Source of the DNA: Rhodovulum visakhapatnamense | GTDB taxonomy: Bacteria > Pseudomonadota > Alphaproteobacteria > Rhodobacterales > Rhodobacteraceae | Direction of reading: 5' to 3' | DNA length: 64,000 bases | Assembly (NCBI RefSeq): GCF_004365965.1 | Contig: NZ_SOEB01000013.1 | Location: 62,001-126,000 of the forward strand | In this document: positions 34,367 to 44,195 of the stretch, piece after piece | How the letters are laid out: each line of letters begins with the position of its first letter | Position numbering within the stretch: position 1 is the stretch's first letter | Position numbers and translations under genes: made by a program | Notes under the pieces: generated by a model | Told to the model about the DNA's origin: nothing | Databases searched by the model: none | What the model saw: the letters and a program-made list of their open reading frames with translations, nothing else

Positions 34367-37216
34367 CTATTCGGCCGCGTCGGCGAGCTCTTCGACCGGC
34401 GGGCAGGTGCAGATCAGGTTGCGGTCGCCATAGGCGTTGTCGACCCGCCCGACCGGCGGCCAGTACTTGTCGACACGGAACGCCCCCGGCGGGAAGCAGC
34501 CCCGCTCGCGCGAATAGGGGCGGTCCCAGTCGGCGACCAGATCCTCGACCGTATGCGGCGCCTTCTTCAGCGGGTTGTTGCCCTTCTCGATCCGGCCCTC
34601 GGCGATCTCGCGGATCTCGTCGCGGATCGCCAGCATCGCGGTGACGAAGCGGTCGAGCTCGGCCTTGGTTTCGGACTCGGTCGGCTCGATCATCAGCGTG
34701 CCCGCCACCGGCCAGCTCATGGTCGGCGCATGGAAGCCGCAATCGATCAGCCGCTTGGCGATATCGTCGACGGTGACCCCGGCCGTGTCCACGAAATCGC
34801 GGGTATCGACGATGCACTCATGCGCGACCCGGCCGTTCCGGCCCTTGAAGAGCACGTCATAGGCGCCCTCAAGCCGCTTCGCGATGTAATTGGCGTTCAG
34901 GATCGCGACCTTGGTGGCCTGGGTCAGCCCGGCGCCCCCCATCAGCAGCACATAGGCATAGCTGATCGGCAGGATCGAGGCCGACCCGTGCATCGCGCCG
35001 CTGACCGCACCGGTCCCGCCGGTCGCGGGATCGGCGGGCAGGTAGGGTGCCAGATGCGCCTTGACGCCGATCGGCCCCATGCCCGGCCCGCCGCCGCCAT
35101 GCGGGATGCAGAAGGTCTTGTGCAGGTTCAGGTGGCTGACATCCGACCCGATCTCGCCGGGTTTCACGAGGCCCACCAGCGCGTTCAGGTTGGCCCCGTC
35201 CAGATAGACCTGCCCGCCATGGGCATGGGTGATCTCGCAGACCTCGCGCACGGTCTCCTCGAAGACGCCATGGGTCGAGGGATAGGTGATCATGCAGGCC
35301 GCCAGATCGCCGCCCGCAGCTTGGGCCTTGGCGCGGAAATCTTCAAGGTCGATATCGCCGTTCTCGGCCGACTTGACCGCCACGACCTTCATCCCCGCCA
35401 TCTGCGCCGAGGCCGGGTTGGTCCCGTGCGCCGAGGTCGGGATCAGGCAGATCCGCCGGTGCCCCTCGCCCCGCGCCCGGTGATAGGCGGCGATGGTCAT
35501 CAGCCCCGCATATTCGCCCGCCGCGCCCGAATTGGGCTGGAAGGACATCGCGTCATAGCCGGTGATCCGGCACAGCTTGTCGGCCAGATCGTCCAGCATC
35601 TCGGCAAAGCCCCGGACCTGATCGGCCGGCGCCAGCGGGTGGATGTTGGAGAACTCGGGCCAGGTGATCGGCATCATCTCGACCGCGGCGTTCAGCTTCA
35701 TGGTGCAGGACCCCAGCGGGATCATCGCCCGGTCCAGTGCCAGATCGCGGTCGGCCAGACGGCGCATGTAGCGCATCATCTCGGTCTCGGCCCGGTTCAT
35801 CTGGAAGACCGGATGGGTCAGGAAATCGCTCTCGCGGATCATGCCCTCGGGGAAGCGGTATTCGCCGTCGCCGCCCTTGTCCTTGCGTTCGATCCCGAAG
35901 GCGCGCCAGAGCGCCTCGATGGACGCAGGCCGGGTGGTCTCGTCCAGCGCGATGCCGAGCTTGGTCGTGCCGATCCGGCGCAGGTTGATCTTCTCGGCCA
36001 GGGCCGCCTTGTAGATCACGCCCTGCATCGGGCCGACATCGACGGTGAAGGTGTCGAAGAATTCGGCCGGTTCGACGGTGAACCCCGCCTCCTGCAACCC
36101 ACGCGCGGTGCGCACCGCCTTGCGGTGGATGCGCTGGGCGATGGCACTCAGTCCCTTGGGACCGTGGAAGACGGCATAGAAGCCCGCCATCACCGCCAGC
36201 AGTGCCTGGGCGGTGCAGACATTCGAGGTCGCCTTCTCGCGGCGGATATGCTGCTCGCGGGTCTGGAGCGCCAGACGATAGGCCTTGTTGCCGCGCGCAT
36301 CGACCGAGACGCCGACAATCCGGCCCGGCATCGCCCGCTTGTAGGCGCCGCGGCAGGCCATATAGGCCGCATGCGGGCCGCCAAAGCCCATCGGCACGCC
36401 GAAGCGCTGGGTGGAGCCCACGGCGATGTCGGCCCCCATCGCCCCCGGCTCCTTCAGCACGACCAGCGCCATCGGGTCGGCCACGACGATGCCCAGCGCC
36501 TCGGCCGCGTGCAGATCGGCGATCGGGCCGGTGAAGTCGTGGATATGGCCGTAGGTGCCGGGATACTGGAAGAGCCCGGCAAAGACCTTTTCGGGGTCCA
36601 GATCGGTGAAGGGGTCGCCGACGATCACCTCGATCCCAAGCGGCTCGGCCCGGGTCCGGATCACCGCGATGTTCTGCGGATGGCAGTCGCGGTCGACGAA
36701 GATCGCGGACGCCTTCGATTTCGCCACCCGCTGCGCCATGGTCATCGCCTCGGCGCAGGCGGTGGCCTCGTCCAGGAGCGACGCATTGGCAATCTCAAGC
36801 CCGGTGAGGTCCGACACCATCGTCTGGTAGTTCAGCAGCGCCTCGAGCCGACCCTGGCTGATTTCCGGCTGATAGGGCGTGTAGGCCGTGTACCAGGCGG
36901 GGTTTTCCAGGATGTTGCGCTGGATCGCGGGCGGCGTGACGGTGCCGTAATAGCCCTGCCCGATCAGCGTGGTGAAGGCGCGGTTCTTCTTCGCGATCTG
37001 GCGCATCGCCCACAGCATCTCGCGTTCGGACTTGGGCTTGCCGAAATCGAGCGGCTCGGCCTGAAGGATGCTGTCGGGCACGGTCTCTCCGATCAGCTCT
37101 TCGAGGCTTCGCAGCCCCAGCACCTCCAGCATCTCGGTCATTTCCTCCGGAGAGGGGCCGATATGGCGGCGGTTCGCGAAATCGTAGGGCAGGTAGGTGC
37201 TGGGGGTATAAGGCAT
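34367..37216 (-). CDS. gcvP: Glycine dehydrogenase (decarboxylating), P protein
   Basis: 949-residue PLP enzyme that decarboxylates glycine and passes the aminomethyl group to the GcvH lipoyl arm. A single-chain P protein with two homologous halves. The PLP lysine lies in [16 protein letters not shown] in the C-terminal half, with its glycine-rich neighbour. The N-terminus ([18 protein letters not shown]) is typical. It follows gcvH by 13 bases in the gcvTHP operon. Confidence 0.97.
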   Translation of the reverse strand: MPYTPSTYLPYDFANRRHIGPSPEEMTEMLEVLGLRSLEELIGETVPDSILQAEPLDFGKPKSEREMLWAMRQIAKKNRAFTTLIGQGYYGTVTPPAIQRNILENPAWYTAYTPYQPEISQGRLEALLNYQTMVSDLTGLEIANASLLDEATACAEAMTMAQRVAKSKASAIFVDRDCHPQNIAVIRTRAEPLGIEVIVGDPFTDLDPEKVFAGLFQYPGTYGHIHDFTGPIADLHAAEALGIVVADPMALVVLKEPGAMGADIAVGSTQRFGVPMGFGGPHAAYMACRGAYKRAMPGRIVGVSVDARGNKAYRLALQTREQHIRREKATSNVCTAQALLAVMAGFYAVFHGPKGLSAIAQRIHRKAVRTARGLQEAGFTVEPAEFFDTFTVDVGPMQGVIYKAALAEKINLRRIGTTKLGIALDETTRPASIEALWRAFGIERKDKGGDGEYRFPEGMIRESDFLTHPVFQMNRAETEMMRYMRRLADRDLALDRAMIPLGSCTMKLNAAVEMMPITWPEFSNIHPLAPADQVRGFAEMLDDLADKLCRITGYDAMSFQPNSGAAGEYAGLMTIAAYHRARGEGHRRICLIPTSAHGTNPASAQMAGMKVVAVKSAENGDIDLEDFRAKAQAAGGDLAACMITYPSTHGVFEETVREVCEITHAHGGQVYLDGANLNALVGLVKPGEIGSDVSHLNLHKTFCIPHGGGGPGMGPIGVKAHLAPYLPADPATGGTGAVSGAMHGSASILPISYAYVLLMGGAGLTQATKVAILNANYIAKRLEGAYDVLFKGRNGRVAHECIVDTRDFVDTAGVTVDDIAKRLIDCGFHAPTMSWPVAGTLMIEPTESETKAELDRFVTAMLAIRDEIREIAEGRIEKGNNPLKKAPHTVEDLVADWDRPYSRERGCFPPGAFRVDKYWPPVGRVDNAYGDRNLICTCPPVEELADAAE

Positions 37217-37229
37217 GAGTGTCCCGAAA

Positions 37230-37589
37230 TCAGTCGATGAAGGCCTGATAGGCGGCTTCGTCCATGAACTCGTCGAGCGCCGAAAGGTCCTCGATCTTCA
37301 TCTTGAAGAACCAGCCGTCGCCGGTCGGGTCCTCGTTCACCTTGGCGGGCGTCTCGGTCAGGGCCTGGTTGACCTCGACGATCTCGCCATCCAGGGGCGC
37401 GAGGATGTCAGAGGCCGCCTTGACGCTTTCGATCACCACCACCTCGTCATCCTTCGAGACGGTCGTGCCCTCTTCGGGCAGATCGACGAAGACCACGTCG
37501 CCCAGCTGTTCGGCGGCATGATCGGTGATGCCCACGACGACGAGATCGTCCTCGACGCGGAGCCATTCGTGCTGTTCGGTGAATTTCAT
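37230..37589 (-). CDS. gcvH: Glycine cleavage system H protein
   Basis: 119-residue lipoyl carrier that shuttles the aminomethyl group between P, T and L proteins. The lipoylated lysine is K57 in ESVKAAS. Typical ends: [10 protein letters not shown] at the start and [11 protein letters not shown] near the C-terminus. It lies 12 bases after gcvT and 13 before gcvP. Confidence 0.97.
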   Translation of the reverse strand: MKFTEQHEWLRVEDDLVVVGITDHAAEQLGDVVFVDLPEEGTTVSKDDEVVVIESVKAASDILAPLDGEIVEVNQALTETPAKVNEDPTGDGWFFKMKIEDLSALDEFMDEAAYQAFID

Positions 37590-37601
37590 CGCTAGTGTCC
37601 C

Positions 37602-38732
37602 TCAGCGCTTGTAGGTCGACGGGCGGAACGGCAGGCGCACGATTTCGGCCGGCAGGCGTTTGCCGCGCACCTCGCCCCAGAGTTTGGCCCCTTCCAGGGC
37701 AAGATCAACGGGCACGTAGGCCATCGAGACCGGCACCCCGACCGACGGGCCGAACCCGCCCGAGGTCACCGTGCCGACCGGATCGCCGCCGGTCTCTGCG
37801 GCGAAAAGCGCGGTGCCCTCGCGCATCGGCGCCCGGCCTTCGGGGCGCAGCCCCACCCGCTGGCGCGCCGCGCCGGTGGCCAGCTCGGCAAGGATGCGCG
37901 CGGCGCCGGGAAAACCGCCTTCGCGCGCGCCGCCGGTGCGGCGCGCCTTCTGGATCGCCCAGGCCAGATCGGCCTCGACCGGCGAGGTCCCGGTGTCGAT
38001 GTCATGGCCGTAAAGGCAGAGCCCGGCCTCCAGCCTGAGGCTGTCGCGGGCGCCGAGCCCGATCGCCTCGACCGCCTCATGCGCCAGAAGCTGCCGGGCC
38101 AGCGCCTCGGCACGCTCGGCCGGCACCGAGATCTCGAACCCGTCCTCGCCGGTATAGCCCGAGCGCGACACCCAGAGCGGGCCATCAGCCGTGTCGATGA
38201 TCGCCACATCCATGAAGCGCATGTCGGACACGCCGGGCGCCACGGTCTCCAGCACGGCGGCGGCCTCGGGCCCCTGCAGCGCCAGCAGCGCGCGGTCGGT
38301 CAGCTCGACGATGTCGCAATCGCAGCCGATAGCGGCGTGCAGATGGGCAAGATCCTCGGCCTTGCAGGCGGCGTTCACCACCAGGAACAGATCGTCGCAG
38401 CGTCGTGCCACCATCAGGTCGTCCAGAATGCCGCCCGCGTCATTGGTGAACATCGCATAGCGCTGGCGGCCGAGCTTCAGCCCGACCAGATCCACCGGCA
38501 CCAGATGTTCCAGCGCGATGGCCGCATGCTCGACCATGCCCGATTTCGGGCGCAGGCTGACCTGGCCCATATGGCTGACATCGAACAGCCCCGCGCGCAC
38601 CCGGCAATGCAGGTGTTCCTTCATCACGCCAAGGCCGTATTGCACGGGCATCTCGTAACCCGCGAAGGGCACCATCTTCGCGCCCAGTTCCAGATGCAGA
38701 TCGTAAAGCGCGGTGCGCAGCAAGCCCGACAT
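37602..38732 (-). CDS. gcvT: Aminomethyltransferase, glycine cleavage T protein
   Basis: 376-residue folate-dependent T protein that releases ammonia from the H-bound aminomethyl group and forms methylene-tetrahydrofolate. Motifs: AGLFDVSHMGQ near residue 50 and the folate-site RSGYTGEDGFEIS. The ATG at 38732 is preceded by AGGGGA; a longer frame from 38792 runs into the riboswitch leader and is not used. First gene of gcvTHP, controlled by the glycine riboswitch at 38811-38970. No gcvL (lipoamide dehydrogenase) is nearby, as usual, because it is shared. Confidence 0.95.
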   Translation of the reverse strand: MSGLLRTALYDLHLELGAKMVPFAGYEMPVQYGLGVMKEHLHCRVRAGLFDVSHMGQVSLRPKSGMVEHAAIALEHLVPVDLVGLKLGRQRYAMFTNDAGGILDDLMVARRCDDLFLVVNAACKAEDLAHLHAAIGCDCDIVELTDRALLALQGPEAAAVLETVAPGVSDMRFMDVAIIDTADGPLWVSRSGYTGEDGFEISVPAERAEALARQLLAHEAVEAIGLGARDSLRLEAGLCLYGHDIDTGTSPVEADLAWAIQKARRTGGAREGGFPGAARILAELATGAARQRVGLRPEGRAPMREGTALFAAETGGDPVGTVTSGGFGPSVGVPVSMAYVPVDLALEGAKLWGEVRGKRLPAEIVRLPFRPSTYKR

Positions 38733-38810
38733 GGCAACCCATTCCCCTGGCCGGATGCGTGCATGCATCGCGGCATCGCGGACGCCCCCCATGGACGTCC
38801 CCTCCGATGC

Positions 38811-38970
38811 CCCCTCTGTCCCTTCGCCTGAGATCGCTATCCCTTCGGCGGACGCCTCGCGCGCCTCTCTCCAGAGTCCGTGTCCGTCCGCGGTCCTTGC
38901 TGCCTGAGAGTTTACCGGGGCGGTTGCTCCTTCGGCACCGGCGACAAGCGCCGGATTCTCCCGGGGACGG
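38811..38970 (-). ncRNA. Tandem glycine riboswitch upstream of gcvTHP
   Basis: Two glycine aptamers in series on the minus strand. The first (about 38970-38870) shows GGGAGAAT, GCCGAAGGAGCAA and CTCTCAGGCA, then GGAC and CTGGAGAG. The second (about 38870-38811) shows GCCGAAGGG, CTCAGGCGAAGGGACAGAGG. The order matches the known gcvT motif with its two aptamers and short linker. Glycine binding would turn on the glycine cleavage operon. About 80 bases of expression platform precede the gcvT ATG, with GACG/CGTC and GCGATGC/GCATGC stems. Confidence 0.93.
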
Positions 38971-39050
38971 ATGCCGCGAGACGTAGATCATGCGTCGTTT
39001 TCCGGCAAGGGCCGTTCTGGCGGACCCTGTCCGAAAGCGGCTGGACGACG

Positions 39051-39078
39051 AAAGAAAAGGGGCCCGGCAGGGGCCCCT
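39051..39078 (-). terminator. Rho-independent terminator of gltX
   Basis: Minus strand: AGGGGCC/GGCCCCT (7 bp) stem with 7-base loop, followed by TTTTCTTT. It lies 73 bases past the gltX stop, a classic intrinsic terminator. Confidence 0.8.
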
Positions 39079-39151
39079 CGCGCAAACTTCCGGAAGGTCT
39101 CGTGACCGAAGCCGGTCGAATTTTCCGCGACCGGTGCCCGGACGGGCGCGC

Positions 39152-40471
39152 CTAGCCCGGTTTCTTCTGCAGAAGCGGCAACAGATCGCCCATTTCGGGG
39201 CCTTTGGCCCGGCCGGTCACGGCCTTGCGCAGCGGCATGAAAAGCCCCTTGCCCTTGCGGCCCGACTGCGCCTTCACCTCGGCCGTCCAGGCGCCCCAGG
39301 TCGCGTCGTCATAGGGCGGCTCGGGCAGCAGCGCGAACGCCTCGGTCACGAAGGCGCGGTCTTCCTCGTCGACCAGCGGTTCGGCGCCGTTGCGGCACAG
39401 CGCCCACCAGCCCGGCAGGTCGCGCCGGGTGACGATGTTCTCGCGCATCACCTGCCAGAACCGTTCGGCCAGATCGTCCGGCACGCCCACCGCCGCGATC
39501 TCGTCCTTCACCGCCGCGAAGGGCAGCCCGTGCAGATGCCGGGCGGTCAGCGGGAACAGGTCGTGTTCGTCGAATTTCGTCGGCGCCGCGCCGAAGGTAC
39601 CGATATCGAAGCCCTCGATCAGCTCGTCGAGGCTGCCCGCCAGTTCGACCGGCTGCGACGAGCCCAGCCGCGCCATCAGCGACAAAAGCGCCATCGGCTC
39701 GATCCCCTGTTCGCGCAGATCGCGCAGCGACAGATGCCCCAGCCGCTTGGACAGCGCCTCGCCCTGGGCGCCTGTCAGCAGCGAATGGTGGGCAAAGCGC
39801 GGCGCGGTGCCGCCGACCGCCCCGATGATCTGGATCTGGGTCGCGGTGTTGGTGACGTGATCCGACCCGCGCACGATATAGGTCACGCCCATGTCGACAT
39901 CGTCGACCACCGAGGCGAAGGTATACAGCACCTGCCCGTCGCCGCGGATCAGCACCGGGTCCGAGACGCTGGCCGCGTCGATCGAGATGTCACCGAGAAT
40001 TCCGTCGGTCCAGTCGATCCGCTCGCGGTCGAGCAGGAAACGCCAATGCCCGGGACGCTCGGCCCGAAGCGCGGCCTTCTCGTCCTCGGACAGCTCCAGC
40101 GCGGCACGGTCATAGACCGGCGGCTTGCCCATGTTCAGCTGCTTCTTGCGCTTCAGATCCAGCTCGGTCGGGGTCTCGAAACATTCGTAAAGCCGCCCCG
40201 AGGCGCGCAGCTCGGCGGCAACCTCCGCATAGCGGTCGAGCCGCGCCGATTGCTGTTCTTCGCGGTCCCAACTGAAGCCCAGCCATTCGAGGTCCTCGCG
40301 GATGCCGTCGATATATTCCTGCTTGGACCGTTCGGGGTCAGTATCGTCGAAGCGCAGGATGAAGGTGCCGCCGGCCTTGCGGGCGATCATGTAGTTGAAC
40401 AACGCGGTGCGCAGGTTGCCCACATGGATGTAGCCGGTGGGCGACGGCGCGAAACGGGTGACGGTGGTCAT
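39152..40471 (-). CDS. gltX: Glutamyl-tRNA synthetase
   Basis: 439-residue class I aminoacyl-tRNA synthetase that charges tRNA-Glu (and often tRNA-Gln in alphaproteobacteria, followed by transamidation). The nucleotide-site GYIHVGN is present (HIGH-like, near residue 14), and the second motif is KRLGHLS (KMSKS-like). ATG at 40471 is chosen: AGGAG stands 7 bases upstream. ATG at 40477 would be too close to it. The frame is open far upstream on the minus strand, but that part is antisense to the metallopeptidase and MBL genes. Many alphaproteobacteria carry two gltX genes; this could be either. Confidence 0.94.
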   Translation of the reverse strand: MTTVTRFAPSPTGYIHVGNLRTALFNYMIARKAGGTFILRFDDTDPERSKQEYIDGIREDLEWLGFSWDREEQQSARLDRYAEVAAELRASGRLYECFETPTELDLKRKKQLNMGKPPVYDRAALELSEDEKAALRAERPGHWRFLLDRERIDWTDGILGDISIDAASVSDPVLIRGDGQVLYTFASVVDDVDMGVTYIVRGSDHVTNTATQIQIIGAVGGTAPRFAHHSLLTGAQGEALSKRLGHLSLRDLREQGIEPMALLSLMARLGSSQPVELAGSLDELIEGFDIGTFGAAPTKFDEHDLFPLTARHLHGLPFAAVKDEIAAVGVPDDLAERFWQVMRENIVTRRDLPGWWALCRNGAEPLVDEEDRAFVTEAFALLPEPPYDDATWGAWTAEVKAQSGRKGKGLFMPLRKAVTGRAKGPEMGDLLPLLQKKPG

Positions 40472-40531
40472 GGGCATTCTCCTTGCGCGCCCGCTCTTCC
40501 ACACCGACGCCGTTTTGTCCATATCGGGCCC

Positions 40532-40942
40532 ATGACAGACCCGATCCGCCACGGCCTTCCGCCCTCGCTCGACGACATTGCCGACATCGCCGCGGCCGCC
40601 CGCGACGCTTTGCCCGAACCGTTCCGCGGCCCCGCCCGCGCGGTGGCGATCCGGGTCGAGGATCTGGCCCCCGACGAGATGCTGGACGAGCTTGACATCG
40701 ACAGCCCGTTCGAGCTGACCGGGCTTTACGACGGCATCCCGCTGACCGAGAAATCGGTGATGGACCAGCCCGACCGGCCCGACACGATCTGGCTGTTCCG
40801 CCGCGCCATCCTCGACGAATGGGTCGAGCGCGAGGAGGTGACCCTGACCGAACTGGTCACCCATGTGCTGATCCACGAGATCGCGCATCATTTCGGCTGG
40901 TCCGACGACGACATCGCCTCGATCGACCCCTGGTGGGAATGA
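40532..40942 (+). CDS. Zincin-like metallopeptidase family protein
   Basis: 136-residue cytoplasmic protein of the small DUF1025/zincin-like group. The extended zinc motif HEIAHHFGWSDDDI (HExxHxxGxxD) is at residues 115-128. The neighbourhood YDGIPLTEKS near residue 67 is typical. The ATG at 40532 is divergent from gltX by 60 bases. The substrate of this family is unknown; it is often encoded next to unrelated genes. Confidence 0.8.
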   Translation: MTDPIRHGLPPSLDDIADIAAAARDALPEPFRGPARAVAIRVEDLAPDEMLDELDIDSPFELTGLYDGIPLTEKSVMDQPDRPDTIWLFRRAILDEWVEREEVTLTELVTHVLIHEIAHHFGWSDDDIASIDPWWE

Positions 40943-41007
40943 TCCGCCCCGGTGCCTCCTTGCCGCAGGGCGCGCCCGCCCGCGATCCTGTCCACGGCTC
41001 GCGCCGT

Positions 41008-41038
41008 CGTGACATGACCGTGACATGGTCGTGACATG
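41008..41038. promoter_or_regulatory. Three 11-bp-phased direct repeats CGTGACATG
   Basis: CGTGACATG occurs at 41008-41016, 41019-41027 and 41030-41038, with period 11, one helical turn. The block lies 78 bases before the MBL hydrolase ATG at 41117, after the metallopeptidase gene. Phased direct repeats of a TGACA-type core are typical of response-regulator sites (PhoB boxes have the same period), but the orientation here is opposite to a normal Pho box. Confidence 0.7.
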
Positions 41039-41116
41039 GCTAGGCGGCGGATCGCGCCTATCCTTCCCCGCAGGGAAGATCCGGCCGCGTGCCGGACCAG
41101 CAGAGGGAGACCCGCG

Positions 41117-42037
41117 ATGACCGAGATGACCCGCCGCCACGCGCTTCTGGCCGGGGCCGCGCTGCCGCTTTGCGCGGCCGCCGCCCCGCCGGCCCGGGCC
41201 GCCGCCCCGATGATGGGCCCGGCCCGGCCGCCCTTCAACCGGTTCACGCTGGGCGCGTTCGAAGTGACGACGATCCTTGCCGGAACCCGCACCGTGCCCG
41301 ACCCGCAGACGATCTTCGGACTGAATGTCGAACCCGAACGATTCGCCGCCGTGTCCGAGGCGGCGATGATCCCGGCCGACAGGGCGCAGTTCTTCTTTAC
41401 CCCGACCGTGGTCAATACCGGATCCGAGCTGATCCTCTTCGATACCGGGCTTGCGCCCCAGGGCACCGTCGCCGCGCTGGCGGCCGCGGGCTACACTCCC
41501 GACCAGATCGACACCGTTGTCATCACCCATATGCATGGCGACCATATCGGCGGGCTGATGGAGGACGGGGCCGAGACCTTTTCCAAGGCCCGCTACGTCA
41601 CCGGCGCGGTCGAGTTCGACGCCTGGGACATGTCGGGCGACGAAGGCTTCGAGGCCAAGGTGCGGCCGCTGGCCGACAAGACGCGCTTTCTCGACGATGA
41701 CGGCGAGGCCGCGCAGGGTGTCACCGCCGTCGCGGCCTTCGGCCATACGCCGGGGCACATGGCTTACCGGCTGGAAAGCGAGGGCAAGGCGCTGCTGATC
41801 GGCGCCGATTTCGCCAATCACTATGTCTGGTCGCTGGCCCATCCCGACTGGGAGGTGCGCTATGACCGCGACAAGGCGGCGGCGGCGGCCACCCGCCGGC
41901 GGCTTCTGGACATGCTGGCGGCCGAACGGATGCCCTTCATCGGCTATCACATGCCGTTCCCGGCGCTGGGCTATGTCGAGGCGTTGGCCGACGGCTATCG
42001 CTATATGCCCGCCAGCTATCAGATGATGCTGGACTAG
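41117..42037 (+). CDS. Exported MBL-fold metallo-hydrolase
   Basis: 306 residues. The N-terminal signal (TRRHALLAGAALPLCAAAAP) looks Tat-like, ending near ARAAA, so the mature enzyme is periplasmic. Metal motif THMHGDHIGG (HxHxDH) at about residues 139-148, plus HTPGHMAYRL and LIGADFANH. The domain layout resembles lactonase-type hydrolases (AHL or paraoxonase-like). ATG at 41117 follows AGAGGGAGACC; an ATG 81 bases earlier would add an unrelated tail. The stop is followed at once by the IS481 remnant. The substrate is unknown. Confidence 0.82.
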   Translation: MTEMTRRHALLAGAALPLCAAAAPPARAAAPMMGPARPPFNRFTLGAFEVTTILAGTRTVPDPQTIFGLNVEPERFAAVSEAAMIPADRAQFFFTPTVVNTGSELILFDTGLAPQGTVAALAAAGYTPDQIDTVVITHMHGDHIGGLMEDGAETFSKARYVTGAVEFDAWDMSGDEGFEAKVRPLADKTRFLDDDGEAAQGVTAVAAFGHTPGHMAYRLESEGKALLIGADFANHYVWSLAHPDWEVRYDRDKAAAAATRRRLLDMLAAERMPFIGYHMPFPALGYVEALADGYRYMPASYQMMLD

Positions 42038-42038
42038 G

Positions 42039-42518
42039 TGTTCCATCCCGGATGATCACATGGCCCCCCGTCGGTCTGCCCTGTTCATGGCAAGATCGCT
42101 TCTGCGCGAGGTCCGGGATGGAGGGCGGAGGTGCCGATCTCTCTTCACAAGCAGGCGACGACGACACCCAGTATCCGGGCGGCGATCCAGGCGCGCTGCA
42201 ACCGGACAGCACGCGTTTGATCTGCTCTGCACGGACCTTGGCATCGAACATCGCCTCGCGCTTCCGATGCGGCCGCAGGCGAACGGCATGGCCGAGCGGT
42301 TCAACGGCCGGATAGGGGGCGTGCTCCAGAGCCATCGCTTCCACAGCGGCGAGGACCTCGAGAAAACTATCCTGCGCTGCGTGCACCTCTGCAACAGCCA
42401 GCTGCCGCAATCGGCCCTGAAGGCCAGAACACCGGTCGACGCCCTCAAGGACTGGCAAGGTCAACGGCCCGAACGCTTCAGGAAGCGGGTCTGCAATCAC
42501 GCGGGATGTGACAGCTGG
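42039..42518 (+). pseudogene. IS481-family insertion sequence remnant, transposase internally deleted
   Basis: The left end TGTTCCATCCCGG (42039-42051) follows the stop of the MBL gene through CTAG, and IS481-type elements target CTAG. From GTG at 42131 the frame matches the transposase start (PISLHKQATTT and RAAIQA). After about 20 codons it jumps to the C-terminal integrase core, TGQHAFDLLC, the DDE-region GMAERFNGR, SALKARTPVDALKDW. The catalytic middle is gone. The normal stop is read as TGG at 42516-42518, so translation could continue into the pfkB frame. No right-end repeat was found. Confidence 0.85.
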
Positions 42519-42632
42519 GCGGCAGGCAGAAGGTCGTTGCGGCCCGGACGGCCGAGGTGCCCGGAAACGGGCTTGGCCTCGCGCGGCGGGGGTGGCACTC
42601 TCGCGGCGCGAATGCCAAGGACCATCCCACCC

Positions 42633-43580
42633 ATGCACGATATCCTGACCGTCACGCTCAACCCGACCGTGGACCTGTCGACTTCGGTCGCCCATGTCGT
42701 GCCCGGCGACAAGCTGCGCTGTGCCCCGCCGGTGACCGATCCGGGCGGCGGCGGCATCAACGTGTCGCGCGCGATCCGGCTTCTGGGCGGCGAAAGCCGC
42801 GCGCTGGTGGCGCTGGGCGGCCATAACGGCGACAAGCTGCGGGCGCTGCTGGAACATGAGGGCATCCGGCTCATTCCGCTGGTGGCGCCGGGCGAGACCC
42901 GGATGAGCCTTGCCGTCACCGACAGCACCTCGGGCGAGCAGTTCCGCTTCGTGCTGCCGGGGCCGATCTGGAACGAGGCCGGGCTGAAGGCCACGCTGGC
43001 GGCGGTGACGACGGCGGTGCCCGAGGCGGGCTATGTCGTGATCTCGGGCAGCCTGCCCCGCGGCCTGCCCGAGGATTTCACCGAACGGGTCTGCGCCAAG
43101 ATCGGGTCACGCGGCGCGCGCGTCCTCGCCGACACCTCGGGCCCGGCCCTGACCCGGCTGGCCGAGGCGCGGGATGCGGTGCCCTATGTGCTGCGCATGG
43201 ACGGGCTCGAGGCCGAGGAGCTGGCCGGGCGCGCCCTGCCCGACCGCAAGGACAGCGCCGATTTCGCCTCGGAACTGGTGGCGCGGGGCGTGGCCTCGAT
43301 CGTGGTGATCGCGCGGGGCGCGGAGGGCAACGTGCTGGCGGCCGAGGGGCTGAGGCTGCATGTGGCGGCGGCCAAGGTGCCGGTGCGCTCGCTGGTGGGG
43401 GCGGGCGACAGCTTCGTCGGCGCCTTCGTGCTGGCGCTGGCGCGCGGCGCCGAGCTGGCCCGCGCGCTGCAATGGGGTGCTGCGGCCGCCAGCGCGGCGG
43501 TGATGACCGATGCCACCGCGCTGTGCACCCGCGAGGATACCGAGGCGCTTCTCGACCGCTGCCCCGTCACCGAGATCTGA
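42633..43580 (+). CDS. pfkB: 6-phosphofructokinase isozyme 2 / PfkB-type sugar kinase
   Basis: 315-residue ribokinase-fold kinase that phosphorylates fructose-6-phosphate (or fructose-1-phosphate in the FruK branch). The start ILTVTLNPTVDLSTS and the motif DPGGGGINVSRAI agree better with PfkB than FruK. The catalytic GAGDSFVGAFV lies near residue 250. ATG at 42633 is used, with AAGGA about 11 bases upstream; the frame is open back to 42060 through the IS481 remnant, and an ATG at 42612 is in frame. The IS may have replaced the native promoter. Confidence 0.88.
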   Translation: MHDILTVTLNPTVDLSTSVAHVVPGDKLRCAPPVTDPGGGGINVSRAIRLLGGESRALVALGGHNGDKLRALLEHEGIRLIPLVAPGETRMSLAVTDSTSGEQFRFVLPGPIWNEAGLKATLAAVTTAVPEAGYVVISGSLPRGLPEDFTERVCAKIGSRGARVLADTSGPALTRLAEARDAVPYVLRMDGLEAEELAGRALPDRKDSADFASELVARGVASIVVIARGAEGNVLAAEGLRLHVAAAKVPVRSLVGAGDSFVGAFVLALARGAELARALQWGAAAASAAVMTDATALCTREDTEALLDRCPVTEI

Positions 43581-43601
43581 GCGCCGCCGGGCGCCGCGCG
43601 G

Positions 43602-44195
43602 TCAGGCGATCAGCTTGCCGGCGACCTCGACCAGCCGCCGGGCCTGATGAGCAACCGCGGCCTTGCCGGCGTCGTCGAATTCTCCCGCCTTGGCGGAATA
43701 TCCATAGGGATTGCCCCCGGCCGCTGTGACGGTGTCGTCGGTGAAGCCCGGCGGCACCAGGATCGAGCCCCAATGCATGAAGGTCGGGTACAGCGTCAGC
43801 AGCGTCCCTTCCTGACCGCCATGCAGGTTCATCGCGCTGGAGGTGGCGGTCACGGCCTTGTTGGCCAGCTTGCCCTGTTGCCAGACCGGCCCGAGCGTGT
43901 CGATGAAGGCGCGCAACTGGCTGGCCGCGACACCGAACCGGGTGGGCGTCGAGAAGAAGAAGGCGTCGGCCCAGGCCAGGTCCTCGGGCGTGGCCTCGGG
44001 AATATGGGCCATCTTCTCGGCCTGGGCGGCCCAGGCCTCCTGCCCCTTGACGACCTCTTCGGGCGCGGTCTCGGCCACCCGACGAAGGCGCACTTCGGCC
44101 CCCGCGGCGGCAGCGGCCTCGGCGGCGGCCTCGGCGATCTGGTGGTTGGTTCCGTAGGTCGAATAGAAGATCACGGCGACTTTGGGTTGGGCCAT
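43602..44195 (-). CDS. wrbA: NAD(P)H:quinone oxidoreductase WrbA
   Basis: 197-residue flavodoxin-fold FMN enzyme that reduces quinones by two electrons, protecting against redox cycling. Landmarks are [18 protein letters not shown] at the phosphate-binding loop, [23 protein letters not shown] and [11 protein letters not shown] near the C-terminus, all typical of WrbA. It stands alone, convergent with pfkB. Confidence 0.93.
   Translation of the reverse strand: MAQPKVAVIFYSTYGTNHQIAEAAAEAAAAAGAEVRLRRVAETAPEEVVKGQEAWAAQAEKMAHIPEATPEDLAWADAFFFSTPTRFGVAASQLRAFIDTLGPVWQQGKLANKAVTATSSAMNLHGGQEGTLLTLYPTFMHWGSILVPPGFTDDTVTAAGGNPYGYSAKAGEFDDAGKAAVAHQARRLVEVAGKLIA

Noticed and set aside
41008-41038. 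The phased repeats as a certain PhoB box
   Set aside because: Period (11) and the TGACA core fit, but orientation and the absence of a proper -10 at the expected distance do not, so it is only listed as a repeat block.
39152-42046. A 964-codon minus-strand frame running from gltX through the MBL gene
   Set aside because: Only the last 439 codons are gltX; the rest is antisense to the metallopeptidase and MBL-fold genes, and has no ribosome site or domain.
42060-43580. A 506-residue PfkB fusion protein as the true product
   Set aside because: The N-terminal half is transposase sequence with an internal deletion, and the PfkB family start (MHDILTVTLNP) is at 42633. Reported as a finding but not annotated as a fusion gene.
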